From Glaciecola sp. XM2 (GTDB taxonomy: Bacteria; Pseudomonadota; Gammaproteobacteria; Enterobacterales; Alteromonadaceae), in contig NZ_JAHEOJ010000028.1 in NCBI RefSeq assembly GCF_018595715.1, positions 184,703 through 248,702 on the forward strand: DNA of 64,000 nucleotides. Direction: 5' to 3'. This document shows, piece after piece, positions 9,282-18,639 of the stretch; position 1 is the first letter of the stretch, and every line of letters begins with the position of its first letter. Under the pieces are notes generated by a model. It searched no databases, was not told where the DNA came from, and saw nothing but the letters and a program-made list of their open reading frames with translations. Made by a program: the position numbers and the translations under genes.

Positions 9282-10547
9282 TTACGGTCGATAAGTATCA
9301 TGGCGCAAAGTGTTTTTTTTCAACGCCGAGGCAGCCACAAAGAAAGCAACTGAGAAAATAAACATATCAAAACTATTATGATTGAGAACAATGAAGCCAA
9401 TATAGTTAATGACCGCTTGTGCCGCGCACATCGCTAATACCAGCTCAGCACAGTCGTATTTATTTTCACCGTTGACGTAATTCTTTAATGCATACTTGAT
9501 AAAGACAACCAATAAGGTAACCAGCAGGGCAAAACCGATTACTCCGCCATTAAGCATCGCCTCCAAATACCCACTGTGAGCATTCCCGATAAACCCCCAC
9601 CTTTCTACAAAATCAGCAACATATCCACTTGCCCAAAAGGAACCAAATCCATATCCAAATATCGGTTTATCTTCGATATATGGCAAAATCAACTCCCATA
9701 TGATCGTCCGGTCCGTTAAATTTGCATCTCGTCCTAACAGACTAAGCAAGTACTCATAAAGTATGCTGACGATGACAGTTGCTACGGCCAGCAGTATGAA
9801 AACAAGCATAAGACGTCTGAAGTTATAATGCTTATTATTGCTCCTAAAGATTCGAAACAGGATGACTAAGCCACACCCCATCGTTGCTAATATAATCGCC
9901 GAGGCGGATTGTGATACGGTCAAAGCAAAAACAAGTATAGATAGCCCTACAATGTCGGTCTTTGTTCGATACTTTTGCAAGCCAACAAATAGAATTAGGC
10001 CATATGCGTACACTCGCGCTGCCGCGTTTTTATCTTGAAAAATTCCTCGTAAGCCAGCGTCGCGGTCACCTAATCCAAATGCAATTTGTTGCCCCGACAA
10101 AACTTGATACATGAATCCGAAGATAACTGCTGCAACAATGGCATTGGAAATCACATTGAACAACGACTTCGCGGTAAATGTGTTGGCAAGTACAAAGCAC
10201 ACCAACACAAGGGTAGAAAAGCCAACAATCCGCCTAAAGCTTACGAAAGGTGTTGCCGACCACATGAGTGAAAGGCTAAAAAAACCTATCAGAGCAATCC
10301 AAATCCACCCTTGTGACAAAAACTGCCTTATGTTTAATCTCGCGCTCTTTAAAAGGAAAAATAGAGACATAAGTAAAAGAGATAATGCCACTAATTGATT
10401 TACAAGATTCCCAGCCGCAGCCCCTTCAAAATCACCTTGAGCACCGCCGAACCCCATCAACGTGCCCAAAAACCGTATAAATCCTGCGTAAAAGCCGATT
10501 GATAATAGAAGATAAACCCACAAAAGCTGTTTGTTTTGAATAATCAT
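9282..10547 (-). CDS. O-antigen ligase/polymerase (Wzy_C/WaaL-like) membrane protein
   Basis: Polytopic inner-membrane protein of 421 residues with roughly 11 hydrophobic helices and a periplasmic loop before the signature GNAHSGYLEAMLNGGVIGF near residue 320, typical of the Wzy/WaaL/RfaL superfamily. Such proteins polymerise lipid-linked repeat units or ligate a glycan to an acceptor; sequence does not separate the two. It is the last gene of the leftward glycan operon, and its ATG overlaps the stop of the preceding glycosyltransferase (ATGA). A second protein of this superfamily lies at 17178-18620, so the roles may be divided. Polymerase is the likelier role, given the transferases beside it. 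Confidence 0.86.
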   Translation of the reverse strand: MIIQNKQLLWVYLLLSIGFYAGFIRFLGTLMGFGGAQGDFEGAAAGNLVNQLVALSLLLMSLFFLLKSARLNIRQFLSQGWIWIALIGFFSLSLMWSATPFVSFRRIVGFSTLVLVCFVLANTFTAKSLFNVISNAIVAAVIFGFMYQVLSGQQIAFGLGDRDAGLRGIFQDKNAAARVYAYGLILFVGLQKYRTKTDIVGLSILVFALTVSQSASAIILATMGCGLVILFRIFRSNNKHYNFRRLMLVFILLAVATVIVSILYEYLLSLLGRDANLTDRTIIWELILPYIEDKPIFGYGFGSFWASGYVADFVERWGFIGNAHSGYLEAMLNGGVIGFALLVTLLVVFIKYALKNYVNGENKYDCAELVLAMCAAQAVINYIGFIVLNHNSFDMFIFSVAFFVAASALKKNTLRHDTYRP

Positions 10548-11656
10548 GATGCGCGAGTCAGTAAAGATTTGTAGGTTTGTGCGGATTTTTGAGCTGTAAA
10601 GCGCAACACATCAGGCGCATAGTCTGGCGGGTTTGTAGCATTGGTATGTTCGTTAAGGCATTTGATAAGCGCATGGAGCAAGCTATCTGTATTTAAATGT
10701 TCAACAAGATAACCCACTTTGCCGTTTTGTAAAATCTCCCTTGCACCACTTGGGCAGTCAAACGCAACTACGGGCGTGTTGACCGACATAGCCTCAACCA
10801 GTGCATTAGGACTGCCTTCAAAACGCGAAGATAGCACATATACATCGGCACTTTTGAGCTCAGCAATGGGGTTGCTCGTGTAACCTGCTAAAGACACATC
10901 ATCACAAATACCAAGAGAATCGATTTGCGATTGAAGGCTTGCTCTTAGTTCACCTTCACCAAAAATAATCAAACGACTAGGCACTTGTTTGTTTAACTGC
11001 GAAAAGACGTCAATCAATAAATCAAAGCCTTTTTGATGACTTAATCTACCCACCGCAACGAGCACAGGTTTATCCTTTTTCTGCAACCAAGGATGATAAG
11101 CAGGTTGCTCAGCGGCCTGTTTGGTTTCATTCGTAATAACAGGGTTGGGAGCAATCACTACGTCGCGCCCCCTGACAGCGGTCGTTGACACTAAGTCATC
11201 TGCAACCCCTTTTGATACGCAAATCACCGGGTTAGGAAGAAAACGATAAACCCAAGGAGCAATCTTGTATGCAAATCGCATAAAACGATTGCTGTTGACT
11301 CGCTTATCCAACGAAAACGTGTTGCGCTCGCTCACACTTAGCTTTTTAGACCAGCCAAGGCTAGCACAACAAAAAGCGGTAATGACGTTTATATGCGTAA
11401 GCGCAGATAGCACTGCATCTGGCTTAAGCGCCTTTAACATTTTGCGTAGCGGAAAAAAAGCGTGCAAAGTACGATGACAATTCAGCTCAACCAACGTCAC
11501 GCTATCATCTACAAAAGCAAGGTTTTCACCACCAGATGAAATCAATATGATGCTTATATCGTCTCCCTCTAGCGCCATCTGATTAGCAAGGCGAACCATC
11601 ATCTTTTCAGCCCCCCCTCCCCTCAGATCGTGAACCACTATGCATATTTTTGTCAT
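10544..11656 (-). CDS. GT4-family glycosyltransferase
   Basis: Retaining glycosyltransferase with the GT-B fold. The N-terminal domain begins ICIVVHDLRGGGAEKMMVRL, as in sugar transferases that act on lipid-linked glycans. The C-terminal Glycos_transf_1 domain carries AVGRLSHQKGFDLLIDVF near residue 200 and the donor-binding ExxxxxxxE-type segment SSRFEGSPNALVEAM near residue 280. No membrane helices, so cytosolic or membrane-associated. It overlaps both neighbours (TAATG upstream, ATGA downstream), which indicates translational coupling within the glycan operon. Donor and acceptor sugars cannot be inferred. Confidence 0.9.
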   Translation of the reverse strand: MTKICIVVHDLRGGGAEKMMVRLANQMALEGDDISIILISSGGENLAFVDDSVTLVELNCHRTLHAFFPLRKMLKALKPDAVLSALTHINVITAFCCASLGWSKKLSVSERNTFSLDKRVNSNRFMRFAYKIAPWVYRFLPNPVICVSKGVADDLVSTTAVRGRDVVIAPNPVITNETKQAAEQPAYHPWLQKKDKPVLVAVGRLSHQKGFDLLIDVFSQLNKQVPSRLIIFGEGELRASLQSQIDSLGICDDVSLAGYTSNPIAELKSADVYVLSSRFEGSPNALVEAMSVNTPVVAFDCPSGAREILQNGKVGYLVEHLNTDSLLHALIKCLNEHTNATNPPDYAPDVLRFTAQKSAQTYKSLLTRAS

Positions 11657-12750
11657 TATCGAATACCGCTCACGCGCAAATATTCTTTCACTACGCTGTC
11701 AAATTCAAATGGCTTTACATACTTGGCCAGTGACGTTTGTGGAAGCTGTGAGTATTTGCTGATCGCAAGCGCTAACTCATCCGTGTTTAAGTACTCAACA
11801 AGCTCACCATTTTCCCCCGATACGATTATTTCAGAAGGACCTGTCGGACAATCAAAGGCAATGACCGGAACATCTAATGCTAAAGATTCGATGAGCACAG
11901 TCGGCATCCCTTCATATCTAGAAGAAAGCACCAGGCTCGTGGCGCCCTTAATCAATGGATAAGGATTATTAACAAACCCTGCCAGCACTACATTATTTTC
12001 GAGCCCAGATTGGATGACTTGCGCTTGAAGTGCACCTTTGTCTTCACCATCACCTACAATGAGCAAGGTGGGTATAGTGCTATCAATTTCGAGTGCTTTT
12101 GCATACGCATCGACTAACAAATCAAAGCCTTTTTGCGTTGCTAAACGACCCACCGCAATTAGGTAGGGCTTCTCAATAACGATACTAGGCTGTTCTTTTG
12201 AGAGTGAGTACATGCTTTCGCTTACCACCGCATTAGGGATGTAATGTGCGCTGCGAGAGGCAAATAATAGACTGGCGTTTATTTGAGACTGTAAGCACTT
12301 AGAAACCGCAACAATTTCGCCATTTAGCGCATACAAAGAATAGAGGGCTCTTAAAATACGAGCAGGGACACGTTGTTCTTCTACTTCAAAAGCACAGTGT
12401 CGCGTGTAAACGACCTTGAGCTTAGGAGAGGTAAGCTTGATCAAAAATGCTAAAAAGTTTGCTTGCTCAGTGGCTGAAATGATCACTTTGATGTCTTGTT
12501 GGATAATCAGTCTTTTAATGTCGCGCTTCCAACGCACAAAACCGCTACCCTCAGGACAGCTGGTCGCATTGAAATGCATCTTTAAGTTAACAAAGCCACA
12601 TTCATCTTCGCCACTGCTTTTCATAACGTAAAAATAACTCTCTACGCCATGCTGCGCAAATGAGGTCGCCAAATTTTTATGTACTCTCTCAATACCCCCA
12701 CTCTGATGGAAGTATTTGTGTAAAAACAGTACGTTTGATTTCATTGACAC
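11656..12750 (-). CDS. GT4-family glycosyltransferase
   Basis: Second GT-B transferase of the operon, 364 residues. The N-terminal part has LHKYFHQSGGIERVHKNLA, and the C-terminal Glycos_transf_1 domain has AVGRLATQKGFDLLVDAY and SSRYEGMPTVLIESLALD. It is clearly paralogous to the downstream transferase (shared motifs KGFDLL, VVAFDCP/VIAFDCP and VEYLNTD/VEHLNTD), suggesting duplication followed by a change of linkage or donor. A GTG at 12750 has an AAGG ribosome site at good distance; the ATG at 12744 is the alternative. It lies 2 bp after the WecG/TagA-type gene. Confidence 0.9.
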   Translation of the reverse strand: MSMKSNVLFLHKYFHQSGGIERVHKNLATSFAQHGVESYFYVMKSSGEDECGFVNLKMHFNATSCPEGSGFVRWKRDIKRLIIQQDIKVIISATEQANFLAFLIKLTSPKLKVVYTRHCAFEVEEQRVPARILRALYSLYALNGEIVAVSKCLQSQINASLLFASRSAHYIPNAVVSESMYSLSKEQPSIVIEKPYLIAVGRLATQKGFDLLVDAYAKALEIDSTIPTLLIVGDGEDKGALQAQVIQSGLENNVVLAGFVNNPYPLIKGATSLVLSSRYEGMPTVLIESLALDVPVIAFDCPTGPSEIIVSGENGELVEYLNTDELALAISKYSQLPQTSLAKYVKPFEFDSVVKEYLRVSGIR

Positions 12751-12752
12751 AA

Positions 12753-13517
12753 TTACCTTAAAAACTTGTGCTTCAAAACACAGTAGATGCTGTGTGGGTT
12801 ACTTATCAGGTAGCGCCAAAACAACCTTTTAGGGTCGCTATACAGCCGATGTAGCCACTCTAACCCAGCCCGCTGCATCCATAATGGTGCTCGAGGGTAA
12901 TCGCCAGTGATGTAGTTGTAGCATCCCCCGCAGGAAATGATCACTGCCACGTTAAGCTTGTCTTTATTGGCTATGACCCATTCTTGTTCAAGGGGCTTTC
13001 CTAAACCTACCCATAATATATCGGGCTTTGAAGCATTGATACTTGCGATAACCTCGTCAGAATACGCTTTGTCAAAATAGCCGTGATGTGTACCAACAAC
13101 ATTCACATTTTTATATTGCTTAGTGAGAATATCAGCACACTTTTCAACAACCTCGGTGCTACCGCCTAATAAATAGTGTTTTTTGACCAACTCACTGTGT
13201 TGCGGGATATCATGAATTAGATCCGTCGTCGCGCTACGCTCAGGAATATTTCTACCGCGCACCCATTTTGACATCGCCACAACGCTTTGACCGTCTGCAT
13301 GAATAATATCGGCTTGCGACAGCGTTTGCATGAAACCGCTATCGGTATTAGCAAGAGAAATACCATGCCCGTTGGAGTCAAAAATCACACATGGGGTGTC
13401 GGCGTTTGAAGCGAAATTACTAATATACGCTTCAATTATCGCAACTAATTGCTGTCTCGTAACACATGCTGTTTTCAGGCCACCCACATCAGTATGCACT
13501 ACATCGTTCAATTTCAT
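12753..13517 (-). CDS. WecG/TagA/CpsF-family glycosyltransferase
   Basis: GT26-family transferase of 254 residues. Members transfer N-acetylmannosaminuronic acid, ManNAc or glucose onto undecaprenyl-linked acceptors. Visible are the early substrate-binding region (VIFDSNGHGISLANTD, IIHADGQSVV) and the conserved LWVGLGKPLEQEWV segment near residue 170 followed by the PRAP..MQRAGLEWLHRL core near residues 208-225. It is the first gene of the leftward glycan operon and probably adds the second or a later sugar of the repeat unit. The ATG start follows an AGGGT ribosome site. Confidence 0.9.
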   Translation of the reverse strand: MKLNDVVHTDVGGLKTACVTRQQLVAIIEAYISNFASNADTPCVIFDSNGHGISLANTDSGFMQTLSQADIIHADGQSVVAMSKWVRGRNIPERSATTDLIHDIPQHSELVKKHYLLGGSTEVVEKCADILTKQYKNVNVVGTHHGYFDKAYSDEVIASINASKPDILWVGLGKPLEQEWVIANKDKLNVAVIISCGGCYNYITGDYPRAPLWMQRAGLEWLHRLYSDPKRLFWRYLISNPHSIYCVLKHKFLR

Positions 13518-13746
13518 AGAAAGCGTTTTACCCTAATTCACACGTACGCTATGTGCATAAATAGTATGCGCTAGATGATAACAAATTTCTCACGGTGAAG
13601 ATGCAAAATCATTGGCTTATGAACTTAGTATGTTCAGGCACCTGTCTACAAAATTAGCTTCACTAATGTAAATCAATAAATTAAGGTTTAACGCTAAAAG
13701 CGCGATGATATAGATCAGGTTTTTTGTTTTTTGGTAGTAATCGTAA

Positions 13747-14400
13747 GTGTTGTCGCGTCAGCAATTTTTGTTGAGCTTAACTATATTGAGTCTATTATTT
13801 TCGCAAGCTATTGTATTTGCTGATATAAAATTTAATGACCAAGTATTTAAAGCTGTTTCTATGCGCTATAATGAAAGCGCAGAGGCACGAGTGCGTGAAT
13901 GGCAACAAGTACTAATCGAACATCAAAATGCTAAAGTTGATGAGCAACTTTATGAAATTAATCGATTTTTTAACGAAATTGAGTTTGTTGACGATATAAA
14001 GCATTGGGGGGTGGCTGATTATTGGGCGACGCCTTTAGAGTTTTTAGGAACAAATGGGGGTGATTGCGAGGACTTTACCATTGCAAAGTATTTTTCTCTG
14101 AGAGAATTAGGCATTCCAGCAGAAAAACTTCGTTTAATGTATGTTACCGCAACAAGGCCAAGGCAAGCGCATATGGTTTTGGCCTATTACGAAACGCCCG
14201 ATTCGGTACCGCTGGTACTAGATAATCTCGACAAGCGCATATTACCAGCATCTCAGCGCCGTGATTTGATTCCCATATATAGCTTTAACGGGAATGGATT
14301 GTGGCTAGCAAGAGAACAAGGCAGAGGAAGACAGATGCAAAGCAAAAGCAACAACGCCTTGTGGCAAGATGTGAATGAGCGTATGCGCAAAGGCTATTAA
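13747..14400 (+). CDS. lapG: LapG-type periplasmic transglutaminase-like cysteine protease
   Basis: Bacterial transglutaminase-like cysteine protease (DUF920/BTLCP). In Pseudomonas and Vibrio, LapG clips a large surface adhesin from the outer membrane when c-di-GMP is low. The 217 residues start with a hydrophobic signal segment (about 1-25, ending VFA). The catalytic triad is visible: Cys107 in GGDCEDF, His142 in RQAHMVL and Asp159 in LVLDN. The DCED acidic residues also fit the LapG calcium site. It starts at a GTG (13747) or the adjoining TTG. The lapD-like receptor follows 51 bp downstream, the usual partner. No LapA-like adhesin gene is in the window, so the substrate lies elsewhere. Confidence 0.9.
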   Translation: MLSRQQFLLSLTILSLLFSQAIVFADIKFNDQVFKAVSMRYNESAEARVREWQQVLIEHQNAKVDEQLYEINRFFNEIEFVDDIKHWGVADYWATPLEFLGTNGGDCEDFTIAKYFSLRELGIPAEKLRLMYVTATRPRQAHMVLAYYETPDSVPLVLDNLDKRILPASQRRDLIPIYSFNGNGLWLAREQGRGRQMQSKSNNALWQDVNERMRKGY

Positions 14401-14451
14401 TGAGCAGACAAATGTTATGTAAGATCAACGGATCACGGAGGAACAAACAAG

Positions 14452-16401
14452 ATGTCGCTATCTAAACAACTCGGTTTAGGGTTTTTCTTTGTGTTGACAT
14501 TGGTGTTTATTGGCACCTTATGGATGAATACACAAAACACTCGAAGCTTTTTAGAAAGTCAACTCACCTCGCACGCACAAGATACCGCGACGTCATTGGG
14601 CTTATCCATCACTCCCTATATCGGAAATGAAGACGACCTAGCCATTATCGAAACGATGATTAATGCTATTTACGATCGCGGCTTTTACGCATCGATTGAA
14701 CTGCACGACACTCAGGGAAATGTGCTGATAGAACGCTCGCAATCGACACGAGAAAGCAATATTCCAGAATGGTTTGTACAGGCATTTCGTATTGTGGCGC
14801 CAGTGACAACATCAGAAGTAAACGATGGATGGACAATAAAAGGCAGCCTTAAAGTTATTGGCAATCCAAGCGCTGGATATGAGCAGCTATGGCAAAATGC
14901 AGTGCAGAGCCTATTAGTCACCGCGGTCGCGTTTATCATTGCACTATTTTTTACCTGGTTTTTGGTCAAAAAAGTTATTTCACAGCCCATCAACCGGGTT
15001 ATTGCGCAGGCCGATGCTATCAGTCGCAAGCAATTTGAAAAAATTGAAGACATCCCGACCACAAAAGAGCTTTATGATTTTGTGAGAGCCATCAATGGCA
15101 TGTCAGAAAAACTGTTTCTCATGTTTAGAAAGCTCAGCAACCAATCAGAAGAATATCGACGCTTTGCATACGCTGATTTAGTCACCGGTGTGGGTAATAG
15201 ACGCGCATTTGAACTTGCCATCACCCAGCTTCTCAATGATAAAAACAATAATGCCGAGGGGTTTTTGTTTCTCGTGCGGGCGGCTAGCTTAAAACACATT
15301 CATACAGAACTAGGCGGTGATGCTGGCGACAGGTATTTGAAATCGGTTTGCCAAGCGATGAAAGAAGCAGCCTCAGCGGAATATGATCATTTCTCTATAT
15401 TTCGTGTCAACGGCGGCGATTTTGCCCTGATCATCGAAAACTTAAAAACAAGTCATGCCAAAGCGATGGCGAAATTACTCGCAATTTACACAAAACGTTT
15501 AGAAAAAACCGAGCATCAATCTGGTGTAGCCTTCATTGCCGGCACTCAGTTCAATACTAATGATGAATTCAAATCGTTGATGGAACGCGCGGATGCGGCT
15601 TTACTGCTAGCAACGCAATCTCAACAGCGCTGGGCAGTGTCTGACCATGAAGAGCAGGGCCAGTCCAACGAAATGTGGCGTGAACGTATATCGCAAATTT
15701 TAAAGTTAGGTAATGCTGACTTTGTGGCGCAATCCATTTTAGGTCAAGACGGCAGGCTGATATACAACGAGTGGTTTGCGCGTATTCATGATGTCACCAC
15801 CAATGAAACCGTACCGATGGCGCAACTTATACCAGCTTCAATTAGGCTCGACAATGCCCAAGATATTGATAAGTTGATCATTCAGAACGTATTGATGAAC
15901 GCTTCCGACACCAAACAAAAAGTAGGATTAAATATCAGCAGAATATCGCTGTTTGATGCCAATTTTGTTGCTTGGTTTTTGGATAAATTAAGCGTGTATC
16001 GCTCGACCTGCCCCTATTTAGTGCTCGAAATCCCTGAGCGCGCACTCGTGCACGATATCGAATCGCTTGTAGAATTGACCAAAACGCTCAAATCCTATGG
16101 TGTAGAGATTTGTGTGGAACATTTTGGGGCTCAACTTGCAGGTGTAACTCATATGAGACGCCTGATGCCCGACTACCTTAAAATAGATGGGCGCTTCACT
16201 AGAGGTATTGAAGACCACCCTGACAATCAACTGTTCGTGAAGTCACTTATTCACATTGCAAACGGTCTTGATATCAAGGTGCTTGCTGAAATGATTGAAA
16301 CCCAGTACGAGCAGGCATGGCTAATGCAGGCGGGTGTTGACGGCTTACAAGGCTATTTCATTTCAGGTCCAAAAAACCTGCTTACCCTAAGCGAAGACTA
16401 G
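14452..16401 (+). CDS. lapD: LapD-type c-di-GMP receptor (degenerate GGDEF-EAL)
   Basis: Inner-membrane receptor that binds cytosolic c-di-GMP and sequesters LapG in the periplasm, so the adhesin stays attached (family knowledge). Order in the 649 residues: TM helix 5-25, a periplasmic LapD/MoxY-type domain to about residue 150, TM helix 155-175, HAMP, a GGDEF-like domain whose signature reads NGGDFALI, and an EAL-like domain whose catalytic motifs are eroded (NEWF for EAL, VEHFG for DDFG). It is therefore expected to bind but not make or degrade c-di-GMP. The ATG has a strong GGAGG site. It follows lapG directly and is probably cotranscribed. Confidence 0.92.
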   Translation: MSLSKQLGLGFFFVLTLVFIGTLWMNTQNTRSFLESQLTSHAQDTATSLGLSITPYIGNEDDLAIIETMINAIYDRGFYASIELHDTQGNVLIERSQSTRESNIPEWFVQAFRIVAPVTTSEVNDGWTIKGSLKVIGNPSAGYEQLWQNAVQSLLVTAVAFIIALFFTWFLVKKVISQPINRVIAQADAISRKQFEKIEDIPTTKELYDFVRAINGMSEKLFLMFRKLSNQSEEYRRFAYADLVTGVGNRRAFELAITQLLNDKNNNAEGFLFLVRAASLKHIHTELGGDAGDRYLKSVCQAMKEAASAEYDHFSIFRVNGGDFALIIENLKTSHAKAMAKLLAIYTKRLEKTEHQSGVAFIAGTQFNTNDEFKSLMERADAALLLATQSQQRWAVSDHEEQGQSNEMWRERISQILKLGNADFVAQSILGQDGRLIYNEWFARIHDVTTNETVPMAQLIPASIRLDNAQDIDKLIIQNVLMNASDTKQKVGLNISRISLFDANFVAWFLDKLSVYRSTCPYLVLEIPERALVHDIESLVELTKTLKSYGVEICVEHFGAQLAGVTHMRRLMPDYLKIDGRFTRGIEDHPDNQLFVKSLIHIANGLDIKVLAEMIETQYEQAWLMQAGVDGLQGYFISGPKNLLTLSED

Positions 16402-16515
16402 CGTGTATTGGCGTTTCTTTGTTTGACTAAATGATAAGTTGATTAACGATTGAACAGAACGTAAAATACTAAACAATCGCGACGAAGTTTTGCTCGCGGA
16501 AAATTAGGAACGTTG

Positions 16516-17112
16516 ATGAAAATCTTACGCATTGTTTATTCGATATCAATTATGTTGTTTTGCTTTAACGCTACTGTGGCGGCGCAAACGGCAACTTTAT
16601 ACGGCGACGAAACTCAGCCGGGCAATCGACTCCATGACCAAGTTGTGATTTTAATGGCACAAGGCATGGATGAGCGCAGCGCAATTGCGCAAGCCATCGA
16701 TGATGCACTTCAAGAGGAATCAACTATCTTAGGCGGCGAAGCAAAATCCGCAGTCGCTTTTGATGAACCTCACGCTAACTTTTTCTATGACGAGATGGTG
16801 CAGGCAAACAGCCTAATAGAAGTCATTAAGATACTGACCGAAGCAAACAATGATAAAGCCGTGCATACGGTAACTTTGGGTACTGTACTCTATCCAGATT
16901 ACGCGCAGGATGTGTTTGATGGCGCAGCACTTGCCGGCGTGATGTCTCCTGAAGATATTTTAGTAGCAGTAATTCAAGCCGGTGCAGACCCATCAACAGT
17001 GTCTGATGCGCCAGCAGGTGGTATCACACCGACAATTACAATTCCTCCGCTAGGCCCTGGTGTTGGTGGCGGCGGCGGCGGTGGTGGCGACACAACTGCA
17101 TCCACTAACTAA
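16516..17112 (+). CDS. Unrecognised exported protein with Gly-rich C-terminus
   Basis: No family recognised. The 198-residue product has a clear signal peptide (MKILRIVYSISIMLFCF, cleavage likely after VAA). An acidic, Ala-rich helical middle is followed by a C-terminal Pro/Ile/Gly segment with a run of eight glycines (GVGGGGGGGGD) and a short Thr/Ser tail. There are no cysteines in the mature part and no lipobox or sorting signal. The ATG at 16516 has AGGAA upstream and is preferred to the TTG at 16513. It sits between lapD and a Wzy/WaaL-type gene and is followed by a strong terminator. Context suggests a periplasmic or secreted EPS accessory or matrix protein; this is inference. Confidence 0.85.
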   Translation: MKILRIVYSISIMLFCFNATVAAQTATLYGDETQPGNRLHDQVVILMAQGMDERSAIAQAIDDALQEESTILGGEAKSAVAFDEPHANFFYDEMVQANSLIEVIKILTEANNDKAVHTVTLGTVLYPDYAQDVFDGAALAGVMSPEDILVAVIQAGADPSTVSDAPAGGITPTITIPPLGPGVGGGGGGGGDTTASTN

Positions 17113-17120
17113 TTAATGAA

Positions 17121-17144
17121 AAGCTCCTCTCAAGGAGCTTTTTT
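17121..17144 (+). terminator. Rho-independent terminator after the Gly-rich exported protein
   Basis: The 8-bp stem AAGCTCCT / AGGAGCTT with loop CTCA is followed by a T run. It lies 9 bp after the stop codon and separates the lapG-lapD-exported protein group from the O-antigen-ligase-type gene downstream. Confidence 0.9.
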
Positions 17145-17177
17145 ACAATCACCGATGCATGGACGCGTTGGACAACC

Positions 17178-18620
17178 TTGAAAAAGAAATGGCCAGTGAC
17201 TTCTACCTCTCACAATCAGTTTACTGAGCACAACACCTCGTTTTACTTGTTTTTAAGTATCTTATTTTTATTACCCATCCCGTTGGGGGCCAACCGACCT
17301 TGGGCATGGAGCTTGTTTGAGCTTGCGATATTCGGCTTAACTTTATACACCACTTTTCGCATGCGCGGCCACAAAGACTTAGGCGCCAGTCACTACATGA
17401 ACATGCTGGTTTTGTGGATTGGATTCATTCTTGTTTCATGCCTGCAAATCATTCCCTTACCTTTGGACATTGTCAGTCAACTTTCTCCGCACTCTGCCCA
17501 ACTCTATTCACTTGCCAATGCCTCGCAGTTTTACCTCTCTACGGATGTTGGGCAAAGCATTATCAGCTTAATAAAACTGCTAAGCCTGCTGTGTTTAATG
17601 ATATTGACTTTCCAACTGGTCAATACCGAACAGCGAATACGTCAGTTGTTAATGGTAATGGTCGCTAGTGGCACCTTTCAGGCCTTATATGGCTCTGTTG
17701 AGGTTCTGCTTGGATTAGAGACAAGCATTATATTTGGTTTTGAAGTAGACCAAAGAGCCACCGGTAGCTTTGTATATCACAATCATTATGCGAACTTTTT
17801 AATGCTTTGTTTAGCGGCAGGCGTAGGACTGATTGTTACCTCATTAGAAAAAGATAAACACCTTTCTCCAAAAGACCGTTTTCGCTCTATTGCAACAGGG
17901 TTACTGGGCAGTAAAACTATCATACGCATCTGCTTGGCGGTAATGGTAATCGGCTTAGTGATGTCTAGATCACGCATGGGAAATGCCGCATTTTTTATAT
18001 CAGTTGCCGTAGTTGGGTTCATCGCTGTACTACTAATAAAAAACCGCTCTCGAGGTCTTCTAGTGTTTGTTGCGAGCATGTTTGTTATCGACTTGTTTAT
18101 TGTAAGCGCCTATTTTGGGCTCGAACAAGTGAAAGAGCGGTTAACACAGACGAGTTTAACTAGCGAGACGCGCGACGAAGTCGTTCAAGATGCGGCGAGA
18201 ATCCTTCAGGACTTCCCTCTTTTTGGCTCTGGCGGTGGTAGCTTCTACAGTATATTCCCGCAGTATCAGCGCCAAGATGTTTTTGCATTTTATGACCATG
18301 CGCATAATGATTATTTGCAGTTTGCTATTGAGTACGGACTGATTGGCTTCTTTATCTTGGTATTAATATTTTCGTTTGCGTTATACAAAGCATTGCGAGC
18401 TATGTATCGCCGTCGAAACTCTATTTTCAAAGGAACCGCATTTGCTGTTGCCATGGCGCTGCTAGGCATGGGGATTCATATGACGGTAGACTTTCCGCTA
18501 CAAGCGTATGCCAACGCAGCCTACTTTACTGTATTTATAGCATTAGCCATGATCATAAATAGTTTAAAATTGAGGACGGTTAAGAAGTCTTCATCGCGCA
18601 CAAGTAGCCCGCGACGTTAA
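17178..18620 (+). CDS. O-antigen ligase/polymerase family membrane protein
   Basis: Second Wzy_C/WaaL superfamily protein of the region: 480 residues with about ten to twelve TM helices, a periplasmic loop, and the signature FYDHAHNDYLQFAIEYGLIGF near residue 375. It resembles VpsQ-like proteins of Vibrio EPS loci in place and type. The only reasonable start is a TTG at 17178 (a weak GGA site upstream). It lies 33 bp after a strong terminator, so it needs its own promoter or readthrough. It converges with the export operon that ends at 18640. Polymerase or ligase activity cannot be told apart. Confidence 0.86.
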   Translation: MKKKWPVTSTSHNQFTEHNTSFYLFLSILFLLPIPLGANRPWAWSLFELAIFGLTLYTTFRMRGHKDLGASHYMNMLVLWIGFILVSCLQIIPLPLDIVSQLSPHSAQLYSLANASQFYLSTDVGQSIISLIKLLSLLCLMILTFQLVNTEQRIRQLLMVMVASGTFQALYGSVEVLLGLETSIIFGFEVDQRATGSFVYHNHYANFLMLCLAAGVGLIVTSLEKDKHLSPKDRFRSIATGLLGSKTIIRICLAVMVIGLVMSRSRMGNAAFFISVAVVGFIAVLLIKNRSRGLLVFVASMFVIDLFIVSAYFGLEQVKERLTQTSLTSETRDEVVQDAARILQDFPLFGSGGGSFYSIFPQYQRQDVFAFYDHAHNDYLQFAIEYGLIGFFILVLIFSFALYKALRAMYRRRNSIFKGTAFAVAMALLGMGIHMTVDFPLQAYANAAYFTVFIALAMIINSLKLRTVKKSSSRTSSPRR

Positions 18621-18639
18621 TAAGCCATTCGCGCCTAGG

